Shown here piece by piece: positions 26,944 to 35,699 of a stretch of 64,000 nucleotides of DNA; within the stretch, counting starts at the first letter, position 1; each line of letters opens with the position of its first letter. The DNA comes from Paenibacillus mesophilus (lineage in GTDB: Bacteria; Bacillota; Bacilli; Paenibacillales; NBRC-103111). The DNA lies in the NCBI RefSeq assembly GCF_005938385.1, contig NZ_VCRA01000002.1, positions 1 to 64,000 on the forward strand. The letters run 5' to 3'. The translations under genes were made by a program, and so were the position numbers. The notes beneath the pieces are model-generated. The model did not search any database. It was given only the letters and a program-made list of their open reading frames with translations, and had not been told where the DNA came from.

Positions 26944-27726
26944 ATGCAAACGGCGCATCGTACGGACGCCGGACTGATTCGGCTTATCAACGAGGATCGG
27001 GCCGCAGTGAGAGACGAGTGGAACGGCTTTACGCTCGCCATCGTCGCGGACGGCATGGGCGGCCATCAAGCGGGGGAAATCGCCAGTCAGATGGCGATCG
27101 AGCTCGTGGAGACGGAAATGAAGACGGTCGTGACGGATATGACGGTGGAGGAGCGGAAGGATGCGGTGCGCAGCGCGATCGCGAAGGCGAACGATACCGT
27201 GTTCGAGTTCGCTTCCAAGCAAGCCCGTTACCAAGGGATGGGCACTACCGTCGTTACCGCCCTGGCGACGTCTTACGATCTGGTCATCGGTCATATCGGC
27301 GACAGTCGGGCTTATCTCGTTTCGGGCGACTCGATCCGTCAACTGACGGAAGACCATTCCCTTGTCAACGAGCTGGTCAAGTCCGGCCAAATTACACCGG
27401 AAGAAGCGAATGTCCATCCGCTCCGCAACGTCGTGACCCGCGCACTCGGAACCGATAAGCAGGTGGAGGTCGACGTCATCCACAGTGCGTGGCGGAGCGG
27501 GGATATTTTGTTGTTGTGCAGCGACGGCTTGAGCGGACTTGTCGAGGAACGGGAGCTTCATCAAATCATCGCCGACAGGCAAGATTTGGCGTGGAAGGTA
27601 GACAAACTTGTCGGCCGCGCTCTCGAGGAAGGCGGCGGAGACAACATTACGGTTGTTCTGCTCGCCAACGACGAGGTCGACCGGGCGTACGAAACGAATG
27701 ATCCGGATAGGAGGGGTGGTGCATGA
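26944..27726 (+). CDS. prpC: PP2C-type Ser/Thr protein phosphatase (Stp1/PrpC)
   Basis: PrpC reverses PrkC phosphorylation. The 260-residue product has the metal-binding RLINEDRAAV, IVADGMGGHQAGEIAS, GHIGDSRAYLV, CSDGLSGLVE and GGDNITVVLL motifs of the family. The SD is GAGGTGAGG. The stop overlaps prkC by 4 bases (ATGA), the usual phosphatase-kinase pair. Confidence 0.96.
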   Translation: MQTAHRTDAGLIRLINEDRAAVRDEWNGFTLAIVADGMGGHQAGEIASQMAIELVETEMKTVVTDMTVEERKDAVRSAIAKANDTVFEFASKQARYQGMGTTVVTALATSYDLVIGHIGDSRAYLVSGDSIRQLTEDHSLVNELVKSGQITPEEANVHPLRNVVTRALGTDKQVEVDVIHSAWRSGDILLLCSDGLSGLVEERELHQIIADRQDLAWKVDKLVGRALEEGGGDNITVVLLANDEVDRAYETNDPDRRGGA

Positions 27727-29918
27727 TCGGTCATGTGCTGGGAGGACGTTACGAGCTCCTTGACCGCATAGGCGGCGGCGGAATGGCTTTGGTATATAAA
27801 GGGCATGATAATCTACTCAATCGGAAAGTCGCCGTCAAAATATTGCGGCAGCAGTACGTCCATGACGAGGAATTCATCCGCCGGTTCCGCAGGGAAGCCC
27901 AGGCGGCCGCGTCGCTTTCGCATCCGAACGTCGTCAGCATTTACGACGTCGGTCAAGAAGACGAGACGCATTTCATCGTCATGGAGTACGTCGAGGGCAA
28001 GACGCTTAACGACCTGATCAAGGAAAGGGCGCCGCTTCCCGTCGATGAATCGATCCGGATCGCCAGTCAAATATGCGACGCGCTCGATCATGCGCACCAT
28101 AACCAGATCATCCATCGCGACATTAAACCCCACAATATTTTGATCGGCAAAAACGGCAGGGTGAAGGTGACCGACTTCGGCATCGCCCGCGCGGCGGACG
28201 CCTCCCAAATTACCCAGACCGGCTCCGTAGTCGGATCGGTCCATTACTTTTCCCCGGAGCATGCCAAAGGAACATTGACCGGAGCGCAATCCGATCTGTA
28301 TTCGTTAGGCATCGTCTTGTACCAGATGCTGACGGGGCGGCTTCCGTTTCTCGGAGAGAGCCCGATCAGCGTGGCGCTCAAGCATTTGCAGGAAGATGTG
28401 GAGGAGCCGCGCAAGGTGAACCCGCTTATCCCGCAAAGCGTCGAGAACATCATTTTGAAATCGATGCGCAAGAAGCCCGAGGAACGGTACCGTTCGGCGA
28501 AGGAGATGCTGCAGGATTTCGATACGTGTCTCACTCCCGAGCGCCGGAACGAGGCCAAAATCACGTTTTCTTCCGGCGAGTACGACGATTACGACGACAG
28601 CGAGAAAACTCGTGTGCTCCCGGCTATCCGCGCGGATCATCAATACGTACAAGACACGACGGACGAAGACGAGCCGGAGCAGCCGCGGAAGAAGAGGGGT
28701 TGGGTGAAGCCGGTCGTTTGGACGGTCGTGATCTTGCTGCTGCTTGCGCTTATGTATATGGGAGTCCGTTATGTAAAGGAGACGCTCGAGGTACCGGAGA
28801 CGGACATCCCGAATCTCGTCGGCATGACGGTGAAGGACGCGGAGGAGAAGCTGAAATCGCTGCAGCTCGCAAGCAAAGTCGTTACGCAGACCAACGCGCA
28901 AGTAGCCAAAGATATCGTGTTCCAGCAGGATCCGGCGCCGGTGCGCGTGAAGATCAACAATACGGTAACGCTGTATGTGAGCCTCGGGCCGGAGAAGCAA
29001 AAAATGCCCGACTGGAGAGGCAAAAAAATAAACGATGTGTTAAAAACGGAGCTGATCCGGCTAGGGATCGCCGAGTCGCAGATTACCCCCGTGGAATCGT
29101 TCGGCAACGAAGAGCCCGGGACGATAATAACGCAGACGCCTGCGCCCGACGAAGAGTACGATCCGAAGACGGTCGCGATCAAGCTGACGGTCAGCAAAGG
29201 CAAGGAGCAAATCCAGATGCCCGACCTGATCGGATTGACCGAAGCGGAAGCCCAATCGAGAGCAAAGCTTAACGACTTGAAGCTGATCGTGGAACAAGGC
29301 GGGACCTACAAGCAGCCGAGAGGGAAAGTATACGACCAATTCCCGTACAAGCCGAAAGATCCCGTTTCCCCCGGCGCCGAAGTGAAAATTTTCGTCAGCA
29401 CCGGATATCCCGCCGACGCGAAAGAAGTGACCGTGTCCAAGGTGATTCCGCCGGCCGAGAAAGGCAAGGAGAGCACGATCGAGATCATTTACAGCGATGC
29501 TCGCGGCGACGAGATCAAGTGGGGGAACCCGCGTAAAATTACGGATACGCAAACGTTCGACGTGCAGCTCGTATTGTCGCCGGGCAAGGACGGATCGATC
29601 ACTTATATTCGGGACGGCAAGCGTTACGACGTAGATACGGTTCCGTATTCGGGCAAGACAAGTTCGACTGGAAGTACCGGCGGCGGGACCACATCGGGAA
29701 CCGGAGGGCAGCAGCCGGGCGGAACGACGGGTGGTACTACGGGCGGAACTACCGGTGGAACAACCGGGGGAACAACGACCAACGGTACTACCGGTGGAAC
29801 GACAGGCGGCAATAAACCGACTTCCGGCACTTCGACCGGCGGAACAACCGGGGGTACTCAAACGCCGTCGGGAACGCCGACCGGCACCACTCCGCCGGCT
29901 ACAGGAGGAAGGAACTGA
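27723..29918 (+). CDS. prkC: PASTA-domain Ser/Thr protein kinase PrkC/Stk1
   Basis: This is a membrane sensor of peptidoglycan fragments that signals growth and spore germination. In the 731-residue product the kinase lobe covers residues 8 to about 265, with catalytic Lys39 (VAVKI), HRDIKPHNILI and DFGIARA. A transmembrane helix lies at about 330-350 (VVWTVVILLLLALMYMGVRY). Three PASTA domains (about 355-560) are followed by an extra extracellular domain (about 565-645). The last 85 residues are a Thr/Gly repeat tail, not a normal family feature, which may lie in the cell wall. It overlaps prpC by 4 bases. Confidence 0.95.
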   Translation: MIGHVLGGRYELLDRIGGGGMALVYKGHDNLLNRKVAVKILRQQYVHDEEFIRRFRREAQAAASLSHPNVVSIYDVGQEDETHFIVMEYVEGKTLNDLIKERAPLPVDESIRIASQICDALDHAHHNQIIHRDIKPHNILIGKNGRVKVTDFGIARAADASQITQTGSVVGSVHYFSPEHAKGTLTGAQSDLYSLGIVLYQMLTGRLPFLGESPISVALKHLQEDVEEPRKVNPLIPQSVENIILKSMRKKPEERYRSAKEMLQDFDTCLTPERRNEAKITFSSGEYDDYDDSEKTRVLPAIRADHQYVQDTTDEDEPEQPRKKRGWVKPVVWTVVILLLLALMYMGVRYVKETLEVPETDIPNLVGMTVKDAEEKLKSLQLASKVVTQTNAQVAKDIVFQQDPAPVRVKINNTVTLYVSLGPEKQKMPDWRGKKINDVLKTELIRLGIAESQITPVESFGNEEPGTIITQTPAPDEEYDPKTVAIKLTVSKGKEQIQMPDLIGLTEAEAQSRAKLNDLKLIVEQGGTYKQPRGKVYDQFPYKPKDPVSPGAEVKIFVSTGYPADAKEVTVSKVIPPAEKGKESTIEIIYSDARGDEIKWGNPRKITDTQTFDVQLVLSPGKDGSITYIRDGKRYDVDTVPYSGKTSSTGSTGGGTTSGTGGQQPGGTTGGTTGGTTGGTTGGTTTNGTTGGTTGGNKPTSGTSTGGTTGGTQTPSGTPTGTTPPATGGRN
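29661..29915 (+). repeat. GGTTGGTT-type coding repeat in the prkC 3' end
   Basis: The DNA repeats GGNGGNACNACN with drifting third bases, encoding runs of GGTT interrupted by Q, P, N and K. It makes up the final 85 codons of prkC. Repeat-length variation between strains would be expected. Confidence 0.85.
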
Positions 29919-30842
29919 ATGCCCGAAGGCGTAATCGTAAAAGCGTTGAGCGGCTATTACTATGTAAAGCCCGCGATTGACGGAGCCGACCCGGTACAGT
30001 GCCGCGCCCGCGGAATATTCAAGAAAAAGGGCATCACCCCTCTCGTCGGAGACCGGGTCGTCTATGAAATAACGGAAAACGGCGAAGGAACGGTCGATGA
30101 AGTGATGCCCCGGACGACGGAGCTGATCCGTCCTCCGGTGGCGAACGTCGATCAGGCGCTGCTGGCGTTCTCGCTTGCGGAACCGGATCTCAACCTGCAG
30201 CTGCTGGACAAATTTCTCGTCCATACCGAGAAAGCCGGTCTGGATACGGTCATCTGCTTGACGAAGCGCGATCTGATTACCGAGGACGGACAGCCGGGCG
30301 AGAATACGCAGGAGCAGATGGCGCTGGAAGAAGTCGTTCGGCTGTACGAGGGAATAGGGTATTCGGTTATCGTGACGAGCACGAGAACGAACGAAGGGAT
30401 TGCGGAAGCGCGCGCCAAGCTGGAAGGACGAACCAGCGTATTTTCCGGACAATCCGGCGTCGGCAAGTCGTCGCTATTGAACGCCCTCGTTCCCGGGCTT
30501 GCGCTGGAAACGAACGAAATCAGCTCCAAGCTCGGGCGCGGCAAGCATACGACCCGGCATGTGGAGCTGATCGCTCTCGAAGGTAATGGCGGCGGTCTCG
30601 TTGCGGATACCCCCGGCTTCAGCCAGCTCGATTTTTTGCAGATGGAAGCCGAGGAGCTGTCTTCCTGCTTCGTCGAGATGAAGCGGGCGGCATCCGGATG
30701 CAAATTCCGCGGCTGTCTTCATCAGCATGAACCGGGCTGCCGTGTATTGGCACTGGTGGAGAACGGGGAAATCGCAACGAGCCGCTACAAGCATTACCTC
30801 GTTTTTTTGCAGGAAATGAAGGAACGGAAACGGAGGTATTGA
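29919..30842 (+). CDS. rsgA: Ribosome small-subunit-dependent GTPase A
   Basis: RsgA assists late 30S maturation. The 307-residue product has an OB fold (about 1-70) and a circularly permuted GTPase in which the G4-like CLTKRDL precedes the P-loop FSGQSGVGKSSLLNAL and DTPGFSQLD. The C-terminal zinc finger CKFRGCLHQHEPGC is intact. The SD AGGAGGAAGG overlaps the prkC end. Confidence 0.95.
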   Translation: MPEGVIVKALSGYYYVKPAIDGADPVQCRARGIFKKKGITPLVGDRVVYEITENGEGTVDEVMPRTTELIRPPVANVDQALLAFSLAEPDLNLQLLDKFLVHTEKAGLDTVICLTKRDLITEDGQPGENTQEQMALEEVVRLYEGIGYSVIVTSTRTNEGIAEARAKLEGRTSVFSGQSGVGKSSLLNALVPGLALETNEISSKLGRGKHTTRHVELIALEGNGGGLVADTPGFSQLDFLQMEAEELSSCFVEMKRAASGCKFRGCLHQHEPGCRVLALVENGEIATSRYKHYLVFLQEMKERKRRY

Positions 30843-30847
30843 CGAAG

Positions 30848-31528
30848 ATGGCGGATTTGTTAATTGCTCCTTCGATTTTGTCGGCGGATTTCGCGCGGCT
30901 CGGCGATGAAATCCGGGACGTTGAACAGGGCGGGGCGGATTGGATTCACGTGGACGTCATGGACGGGCATTTCGTGCCGAACATTACGCTCGGGCCGCAG
31001 ATCGTCCAGGCCGTCAGGCCGCATACGAAGCTGACGCTCGACGTTCATCTCATGATTTCCCGGCCGGATGATTATATACGTGCGTTCGCGCAGGCCGGCG
31101 CCGATTATATTTCCGTTCACGCGGAAGCGTGCACGCATTTGCACCGGACGGTGCAGTTGATCAAGGGAGAGGGCGTCAAGGCGGGGGTCGTGCTTAATCC
31201 GGCAACCCCGTTGACCGCATTGGAGCATATCGTCGAAGATATCGATCTTGTCCTGCTCATGACGGTCAACCCCGGCTTCGGGGGCCAGCGCTTTATACAT
31301 ACCAGCGTTCCGAAAATAGCTGCGCTCCGCAGCATGCTGGACGAACGAGGACTCGGTCACGTGCATGTGGAAGTGGACGGTGGAGTCAATGAGGAGACGG
31401 CGCCGCTCGTGCGGCAAGCCGGCGCGAACGTCCTTGTTGCGGGCAATGCGGTTTTTGCGCAGTCGGACCGCCAAGAAGCGATCTCGCGTATCCGCAGAGC
31501 GGCCGGAACGGGAGGAACCGTTCTTTGA
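30848..31528 (+). CDS. rpe: Ribulose-phosphate 3-epimerase
   Basis: Rpe interconverts ribulose-5-P and xylulose-5-P in the pentose phosphate pathway. The 226-residue TIM barrel has APSILSADFARLGDEI, HVDVMDGHFVPNITLG, VHLMI, MTVNPGFGGQ and VDGGVNEE. ATG at 30848 is preferred; a TTG at 30839 overlaps the rsgA stop but lies only 2 bases from GGAGG. Confidence 0.95.
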   Translation: MADLLIAPSILSADFARLGDEIRDVEQGGADWIHVDVMDGHFVPNITLGPQIVQAVRPHTKLTLDVHLMISRPDDYIRAFAQAGADYISVHAEACTHLHRTVQLIKGEGVKAGVVLNPATPLTALEHIVEDIDLVLLMTVNPGFGGQRFIHTSVPKIAALRSMLDERGLGHVHVEVDGGVNEETAPLVRQAGANVLVAGNAVFAQSDRQEAISRIRRAAGTGGTVL

Positions 31529-31803
31529 GGAAGACGCTGCTGCTTCTGCTTTGCAGTTTTTTGGCCGGCCACCTGCTGTTGATCTTTTCGTGGCATGAAT
31601 TTTCGATTTTTCGCTATATTTACTCGCTTGGCGCGCTGTTTATCGGCATTTATTACTTCAAGACGTTCGAGTCCAAAGGGCTGCGCATCAGCTTCGTGCT
31701 TCTGACGCTCGTATTCTGGGTGCTCCTGACGGTCGTATACGTCGCGGTCGGCAAAATCCCGATCTTGAATCTAGAGCCCCCGGGGTTGAAAGTAGAACCG
31801 TAA
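31525..31803 (+). CDS. Small membrane protein of unknown function
   Basis: The 92-residue product has three likely transmembrane segments (LLLLLCSFLAGHLLLIFSW, FRYIYSLGALFIGIYYF, FVLLTLVFWVLLTVVYVAVG) and a short C-terminal tail. The TTG start overlaps the rpe stop and has GGAGG 9 bases upstream, so it is translated with rpe. B. subtilis has thiN (yloS) at this position; this protein does not look like a thiamine pyrophosphokinase. I do not recognise its family. Confidence 0.7.
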   Translation: MRKTLLLLLCSFLAGHLLLIFSWHEFSIFRYIYSLGALFIGIYYFKTFESKGLRISFVLLTLVFWVLLTVVYVAVGKIPILNLEPPGLKVEP

Positions 31804-31847
31804 AGCGCGCTTCCGGTATGTTTTCCCGCGAGGCTGCATATAAATGA

Positions 31848-31878
31848 CTACAAGAGTTGCCGCTCTTGTAGTTTTTTT
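31848..31878 (+). terminator. Rho-independent terminator before spoVM
   Basis: CTACAAGAG, a 6-base loop and CTCTTGTAG, then seven Ts. It ends the long priA-rpe transcription unit and isolates spoVM. Confidence 0.9.
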
Positions 31879-32008
31879 GTCCGGGTCTTCACCTTTTCCG
31901 CAGGCGGCGAATAAGCTGAAGTCACAAGGTGAATCCGCGCGGCGGCGCAAAAACGGGACAGACGGCGGGCGTTCGGGGCCGCGCGGAACATGCGAGGGAG
32001 GGGTAGAA

Positions 32009-32089
32009 ATGAAATTTTATACGATTAAGCTACCGAGATTTTTGGGTGGTATGGTCAAAGCGATTTTAAACTCGTTTAGCAAAAGCTGA
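32009..32089 (+). CDS. spoVM: Stage V sporulation protein M
   Basis: This 26-residue amphipathic peptide begins MKFYTIKLPRFLGGMVKA, matching B. subtilis SpoVM (same length; family opening MKFYTIKLPKFLGG). SpoVM senses the curved forespore membrane and anchors the spore coat ATPase SpoIVA there. The family-critical Pro9 is present. The SD is GAGGGAGGGG. Its place between rpe and rpmB is the conserved one. I could not pick out a convincing sigma-E promoter in the 130 bases after the upstream terminator. Confidence 0.96.
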   Translation: MKFYTIKLPRFLGGMVKAILNSFSKS

Positions 32090-32194
32090 ATTGCAGCCGG
32101 TTCGAAGACCCGCAGACGGGCTTGCAGCGAACAACAGGACCTAAGGGAAGACGTATTCGTGCTGCTTATCGAACGATGGCGGACGATGGAAACG

Positions 32195-32225
32195 AAAAAA
32201 AAGCACCTAGATACGGGTGCTTTTT
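32195..32225. terminator. Bidirectional terminator between spoVM and rpmB
   Basis: AAAAAAGCACC and GGTGCTTTTT flank an 8-base loop, with an A-run on the left and a T-run on the right. It serves rpmB on the minus strand and spoVM on the plus strand. Confidence 0.8.
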
Positions 32226-32272
32226 GTCTATTCGCCTCGACCAGCGGTGAGGCATCGTTTCCGGAGAAATGC

Positions 32273-32461
32273 TTACACGCGCTCGACAAGGCCGGATTTC
32301 AGAGCACGGGCGCTTACATAGACGCGTTTCGGCTTGCCGTTAACCATAATGCGCACTTTTTGCACGTTAACGCCCCAGGTCCGTTTGTTGCGGTTGTTTG
32401 CGTGGGACACGTGGTTGCCTTGGCGCGGGCTTTTGCCAGTAATATAACATTTGCGGGACAT
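32273..32461 (-). CDS. rpmB: 50S ribosomal protein L28
   Basis: The 62-residue basic product has [19 protein letters not shown] and the L28 core [15 protein letters not shown]. The SD AGGAGG lies upstream of the ATG on the minus strand. Only one Cys (CYITG) is present, so it is not the four-cysteine zinc form. Its opposite orientation within the plus-strand cluster matches Bacillus. Confidence 0.96.
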   Translation of the reverse strand: MSRKCYITGKSPRQGNHVSHANNRNKRTWGVNVQKVRIMVNGKPKRVYVSARALKSGLVERV

Positions 32462-32507
32462 GAATTACACCTCCTGAAAGACAATCGTACCGAACACATA
32501 CCACAAT

Positions 32508-32537
32508 ATATTAGCATATGCCGTATAGTGGCGTCAA
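32508..32537 (-). promoter_or_regulatory. Sigma-A promoter of rpmB
   Basis: Read on the minus strand: TTGACG (32532-32537), an 18-base spacer and TAATAT (32508-32513) preceded by TATGC. Confidence 0.6.
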
Positions 32538-32583
32538 TTCCAAGCGATGCGCTTTTTGCATTTCTTTCTTATGTCGATTATAG

Positions 32584-32603
32584 TAAAATGAAAGAAACGT
32601 TTC
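32584..32603 (+). promoter_or_regulatory. -10 element and adjoining palindrome upstream of the Asp23 gene
   Basis: TAAAAT (32584-32589) is followed after 4 bases by the perfect palindrome GAAACGTTTC (32594-32603), near where transcription would start. No clear -35 is visible. A repressor site is possible. Confidence 0.35.
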
Positions 32604-32676
32604 GCTTGACGATTCATTGACTATATTCGGACTTATTCGGTTCCGATAGCATAAGAATCTGGGAGGAAGTTTGCTT

Positions 32677-33036
32677 ATGTCCATGCAGATCGACAACGAA
32701 TGGGGTAAAATTATCGTTTCCAACGATTGTATAGCCGTATTGGCCGGACAGGCCGCGCTCGACTGCTACGGATTGGTCGGCATGGCTTCGAGGAAGCAAC
32801 TGAAGGACGGCATTTCCGAGCTGCTCGGCCGCGAGAACTTGAGCCGCGGCGTCGAAGTGAGGGTGGAACCGGACGGGGTGCATATCGAGCTGCACATTAT
32901 CGTAAGCTATGGCACGAAAATTTCCGAAGTCGCGCACAACGTGCAGTCCAAAGTAAAATATGTGCTGAATGAAGTGGTCGGACTGAAGGCCGATTTCGTG
33001 GATATAGTCGTTCAGGGCGTGCGCATCGCGCGCTGA
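32677..33036 (+). CDS. yloU: Asp23/Gls24-family envelope stress protein (YloU)
   Basis: The 119-residue product has the family features IIVSNDCIAVLAGQAALDCYG and SEVAHNVQSKVKYVLNE. These are small, abundant membrane-associated proteins of unclear function. ATG at 32677 has GGAGG 10 bases upstream. It precedes fakA as in Bacillus, where the two are adjacent. Confidence 0.93.
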   Translation: MSMQIDNEWGKIIVSNDCIAVLAGQAALDCYGLVGMASRKQLKDGISELLGRENLSRGVEVRVEPDGVHIELHIIVSYGTKISEVAHNVQSKVKYVLNEVVGLKADFVDIVVQGVRIAR

Positions 33037-33091
33037 AAAGAAGCAGGAAACAGCAACCGGCACGTATTCCGAGGGATGGGGGAGTTTTTTC

Positions 33092-34816
33092 TTGAGTAAG
33101 CGCTTTTATAAGCTTAATGGCTCAAATTTTACCAACATGATCAGCAGAGGCGCCGAAGCTTTGCACGCAAACGTGGGAAACGTCAACGCTTTGAATGTAT
33201 TTCCCGTACCGGACGGAGACACGGGAACGAACATGAACATGACCTTGACATCCGGCGTGGAGGAGCTTAAGAAAAAGACTTCCCCGCATATCGGCAAATC
33301 GGCCGAGGCGCTGTCAAAAGGGCTGCTGATGGGCGCCCGGGGCAATTCGGGGGTCATCCTGTCGCAGCTGTTCCGGGGCTTCGCCAAGGCGGTCCAGGAT
33401 CAGGAAGAAATCGATGTGCAGCAGTTCGCGGCCGCTCTTCAGCAGGGCGTGGATACGGCTTACAAGGCGATCTTGAAGCCGGTCGAAGGAACGATCCTGA
33501 CCGTAGCCCGCGAAGCGGCCAAGCATGGGCTTGCTTCGGTGCGGCGCAGCGGGGATATCGGCGAGCTGATGCGCGAAGTGCTGGCCAAGGCGAAGGAAGC
33601 TTTGGCGAAGACGCCGGAGCAGCTGCCGGTGCTTAAGCAGGTTGGCGTCGTTGATGCGGGCGGACAAGGCCTCGTGTTGATTTACGAAGGCTTCGTCGCC
33701 GCCCTGAGCGGAGAAATGCCGGACGTTTCCGCAAGCGATACGGCAATCGCGGTCAACGTTCCGGGTCACGGTGCCGGAGAGAGGATGCACGCTCAAGCCC
33801 ATCTGGCGACGGAGGATATCGAGTTCGGCTATTGTACTGAGTTCATGATCCGGCTGGAGCCTGGGAAGACGCCGGGTGCGGTGTTCGACGAGCCGCTGTT
33901 CCGGGACGAGATGGAGCGGCATGGCGATTCCGTGCTTGTTGTCGCCGACGACGACCTGGTGAAGGTGCATCTGCACTCGGAGTATCCGGGCAACGTCCTG
34001 ACGTTTGCGCAGCGGTACGGCGAATTGGTGAAGATCAAGATCGATAATATGCGGGAGCAGCATACCCATATCGTGGAGGAAAGCGGCGGACAAGCCGCCA
34101 AACCTCTACACGTTCATGATGCTTCGAAACAGGAGGACCCTGTTACTGCGGAGTCGGCCAAGCCGTTCGGATTCGTAGCGGTATCGGCAGGCGACGGGAT
34201 AGCGGCCATTTTCAAAAACATGGGCGTTGACGTCGTGCTTTCGGGCGGTCAAACGATGAATCCGAGCACGGAAGATATCGTAGGCGCAATCGACAAAGTC
34301 CGGGCGGAGACGGTATTCGTCCTGCCGAATAACTCCAATATCGTGCTTGCGGCCCAACAGGCTCGCGATTTGACGGACCGCCGCATCATCGTATTGCCGA
34401 CGAAAACGATCCCGCAAGGAATTTCGGCCATGCTCGCATTCCAGGCGAATGCAACGGCGGAACGGAACGCGGCTGCGATGGAAGAAGCGATCGGTACGGT
34501 TCAATCGGGACAAGTGACGTACGCGGTTCGAGATTCGCAAATCGACGGCATCGATATTCGCGAAGGCGACTATCTCGGCATCCATAACAGCAAAATCGTC
34601 GTTTCCGGTCCCGACTTGCTTGACACTTGCCGCAAGCTGCTTGATAGTATGATGGCGGAGGGCGGGGAGGTCGTAACGGTTCTGACGGGCGCCGAAGCGT
34701 CCGAGTCGGATACGGTCCGGCTCGCCGAGCTCGTCGAGGAGGCTTATCCCGATGCCGAGCTGGAAGTGCTGGCAGGCGGACAGCCGCTGTATTATTATTT
34801 GTTTTCGGTAGAATAA
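33092..34816 (+). CDS. fakA: Fatty acid kinase catalytic subunit FakA (DhaL/YloV family)
   Basis: FakA phosphorylates FakB-bound fatty acids so they can enter phospholipid synthesis. The 574-residue product has the DhaL-type nucleotide domain (NVFPVPDGDTGTNMNMTL, MGARGNSGVILSQLFRG), a middle domain with FGYCTEFM, and a C-terminal DegV-like domain (PTKTIPQGISAMLAF). The start is TTG at 33092 with GGGGGAG 6 bases upstream. The next gene is a DegV/FakB protein, giving both halves of the kinase. Confidence 0.93.
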   Translation: MSKRFYKLNGSNFTNMISRGAEALHANVGNVNALNVFPVPDGDTGTNMNMTLTSGVEELKKKTSPHIGKSAEALSKGLLMGARGNSGVILSQLFRGFAKAVQDQEEIDVQQFAAALQQGVDTAYKAILKPVEGTILTVAREAAKHGLASVRRSGDIGELMREVLAKAKEALAKTPEQLPVLKQVGVVDAGGQGLVLIYEGFVAALSGEMPDVSASDTAIAVNVPGHGAGERMHAQAHLATEDIEFGYCTEFMIRLEPGKTPGAVFDEPLFRDEMERHGDSVLVVADDDLVKVHLHSEYPGNVLTFAQRYGELVKIKIDNMREQHTHIVEESGGQAAKPLHVHDASKQEDPVTAESAKPFGFVAVSAGDGIAAIFKNMGVDVVLSGGQTMNPSTEDIVGAIDKVRAETVFVLPNNSNIVLAAQQARDLTDRRIIVLPTKTIPQGISAMLAFQANATAERNAAAMEEAIGTVQSGQVTYAVRDSQIDGIDIREGDYLGIHNSKIVVSGPDLLDTCRKLLDSMMAEGGEVVTVLTGAEASESDTVRLAELVEEAYPDAELEVLAGGQPLYYYLFSVE

Positions 34817-34844
34817 TTTTAATGGACGGAAGAGGGGTACGCCG

Positions 34845-35699
34845 ATGGCGAAAATCCGAATCGTGACGGACAGCACGTCCGATATTCCGGAAGCGGTCCG
34901 GAAAGAATACGGCATCGAAATGGTGCCCTTGAAGGTGCATTTTGGCGCGGAAACGTTTTACGACGCCGTAACGATCCGTCCCGACCAATTTTACGATAAG
35001 CTGGCATCCGCCGCGGCGATGCCGACGACTTCGCAGCCTTCGCCGGCGGATTTTCTGGAAGTGTATAAATCGCTGGGCAGCGAACCGGGTACGGAAATCA
35101 TCTCGATTCATCTTTCTTCGGCGCTCAGCGGCACGTACCAGTCGGCCGTACTGGCCAAATCGATTTTGGACGGTAATACGAACGTATCGGTCGTAGATTC
35201 CAAGTCGGCATCATACGGGATCGGACTGCTGGTTGTGGAAGCGGCCAAGGCGGCGAAGCAAGGCAAAAGCAAAGATGAAATCGTCGCCCATCTCGAGCGG
35301 CTGCGTCGGGAGATGCGCATCTACTTTCTCGTGGGCACTCTCGAATATTTGCAGAAGGGCGGGCGAATCGGCAAAGCCGCCGCTCTATTCGGTTCGCTGC
35401 TGAACATTAAACCGATATTGACAATCGATAACGACGGGGAAGTATCGTCGGTGGACAAAGTTCGCGGTAGCAAGAAGGCGATGGCCCGCATCGTCGAAAT
35501 GTTGAAGGCGGAATTCGGCGACCGGGATCTTCATATGACCGTGGCGCACGCCAAGTCCCAGGAAATGGCCGACGAATTCGCAGAGCTGCTGCGTGCGAAC
35601 TTCCGGATTTCCGAGATGACGTTTACGGATGTAGGTCCTGTAGTCGGGACTCATGCCGGTCCGGGTACGGTAGCCGCGTTCGCGAGACCTGCCCCATGA
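34845..35699 (+). CDS. DegV-family fatty acid-binding protein (FakB-like)
   Basis: The 284-residue product has RIVTDSTSDIP, the TSQPSPADF loop and the ISIHLSSALSGTYQSA ligand motif of DegV proteins. FakB holds a fatty acid for phosphorylation by FakA. In B. subtilis the serine dehydratase genes follow fakA instead. The recG start overlaps its stop (ATGA), so it is translationally coupled. Confidence 0.93.
   Translation: MAKIRIVTDSTSDIPEAVRKEYGIEMVPLKVHFGAETFYDAVTIRPDQFYDKLASAAAMPTTSQPSPADFLEVYKSLGSEPGTEIISIHLSSALSGTYQSAVLAKSILDGNTNVSVVDSKSASYGIGLLVVEAAKAAKQGKSKDEIVAHLERLRREMRIYFLVGTLEYLQKGGRIGKAAALFGSLLNIKPILTIDNDGEVSSVDKVRGSKKAMARIVEMLKAEFGDRDLHMTVAHAKSQEMADEFAELLRANFRISEMTFTDVGPVVGTHAGPGTVAAFARPAP

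Noticed and set aside
29661..29915. Non-coding tandem repeat or recombination hot spot separate from prkC
   Set aside because: The reading frame stays open through it to the prkC stop, with third-position drift expected of coding DNA.
31844..32008. Longer N-terminus for SpoVM from an upstream ATG
   Set aside because: The frame would read through the terminator at 31848-31878. The 26-residue form starting after GAGGGAGGGG matches the known peptide.
32159..32620. Plus-strand frame across rpmB
   Set aside because: It is antisense to the well-conserved L28 gene and its divergent promoter.
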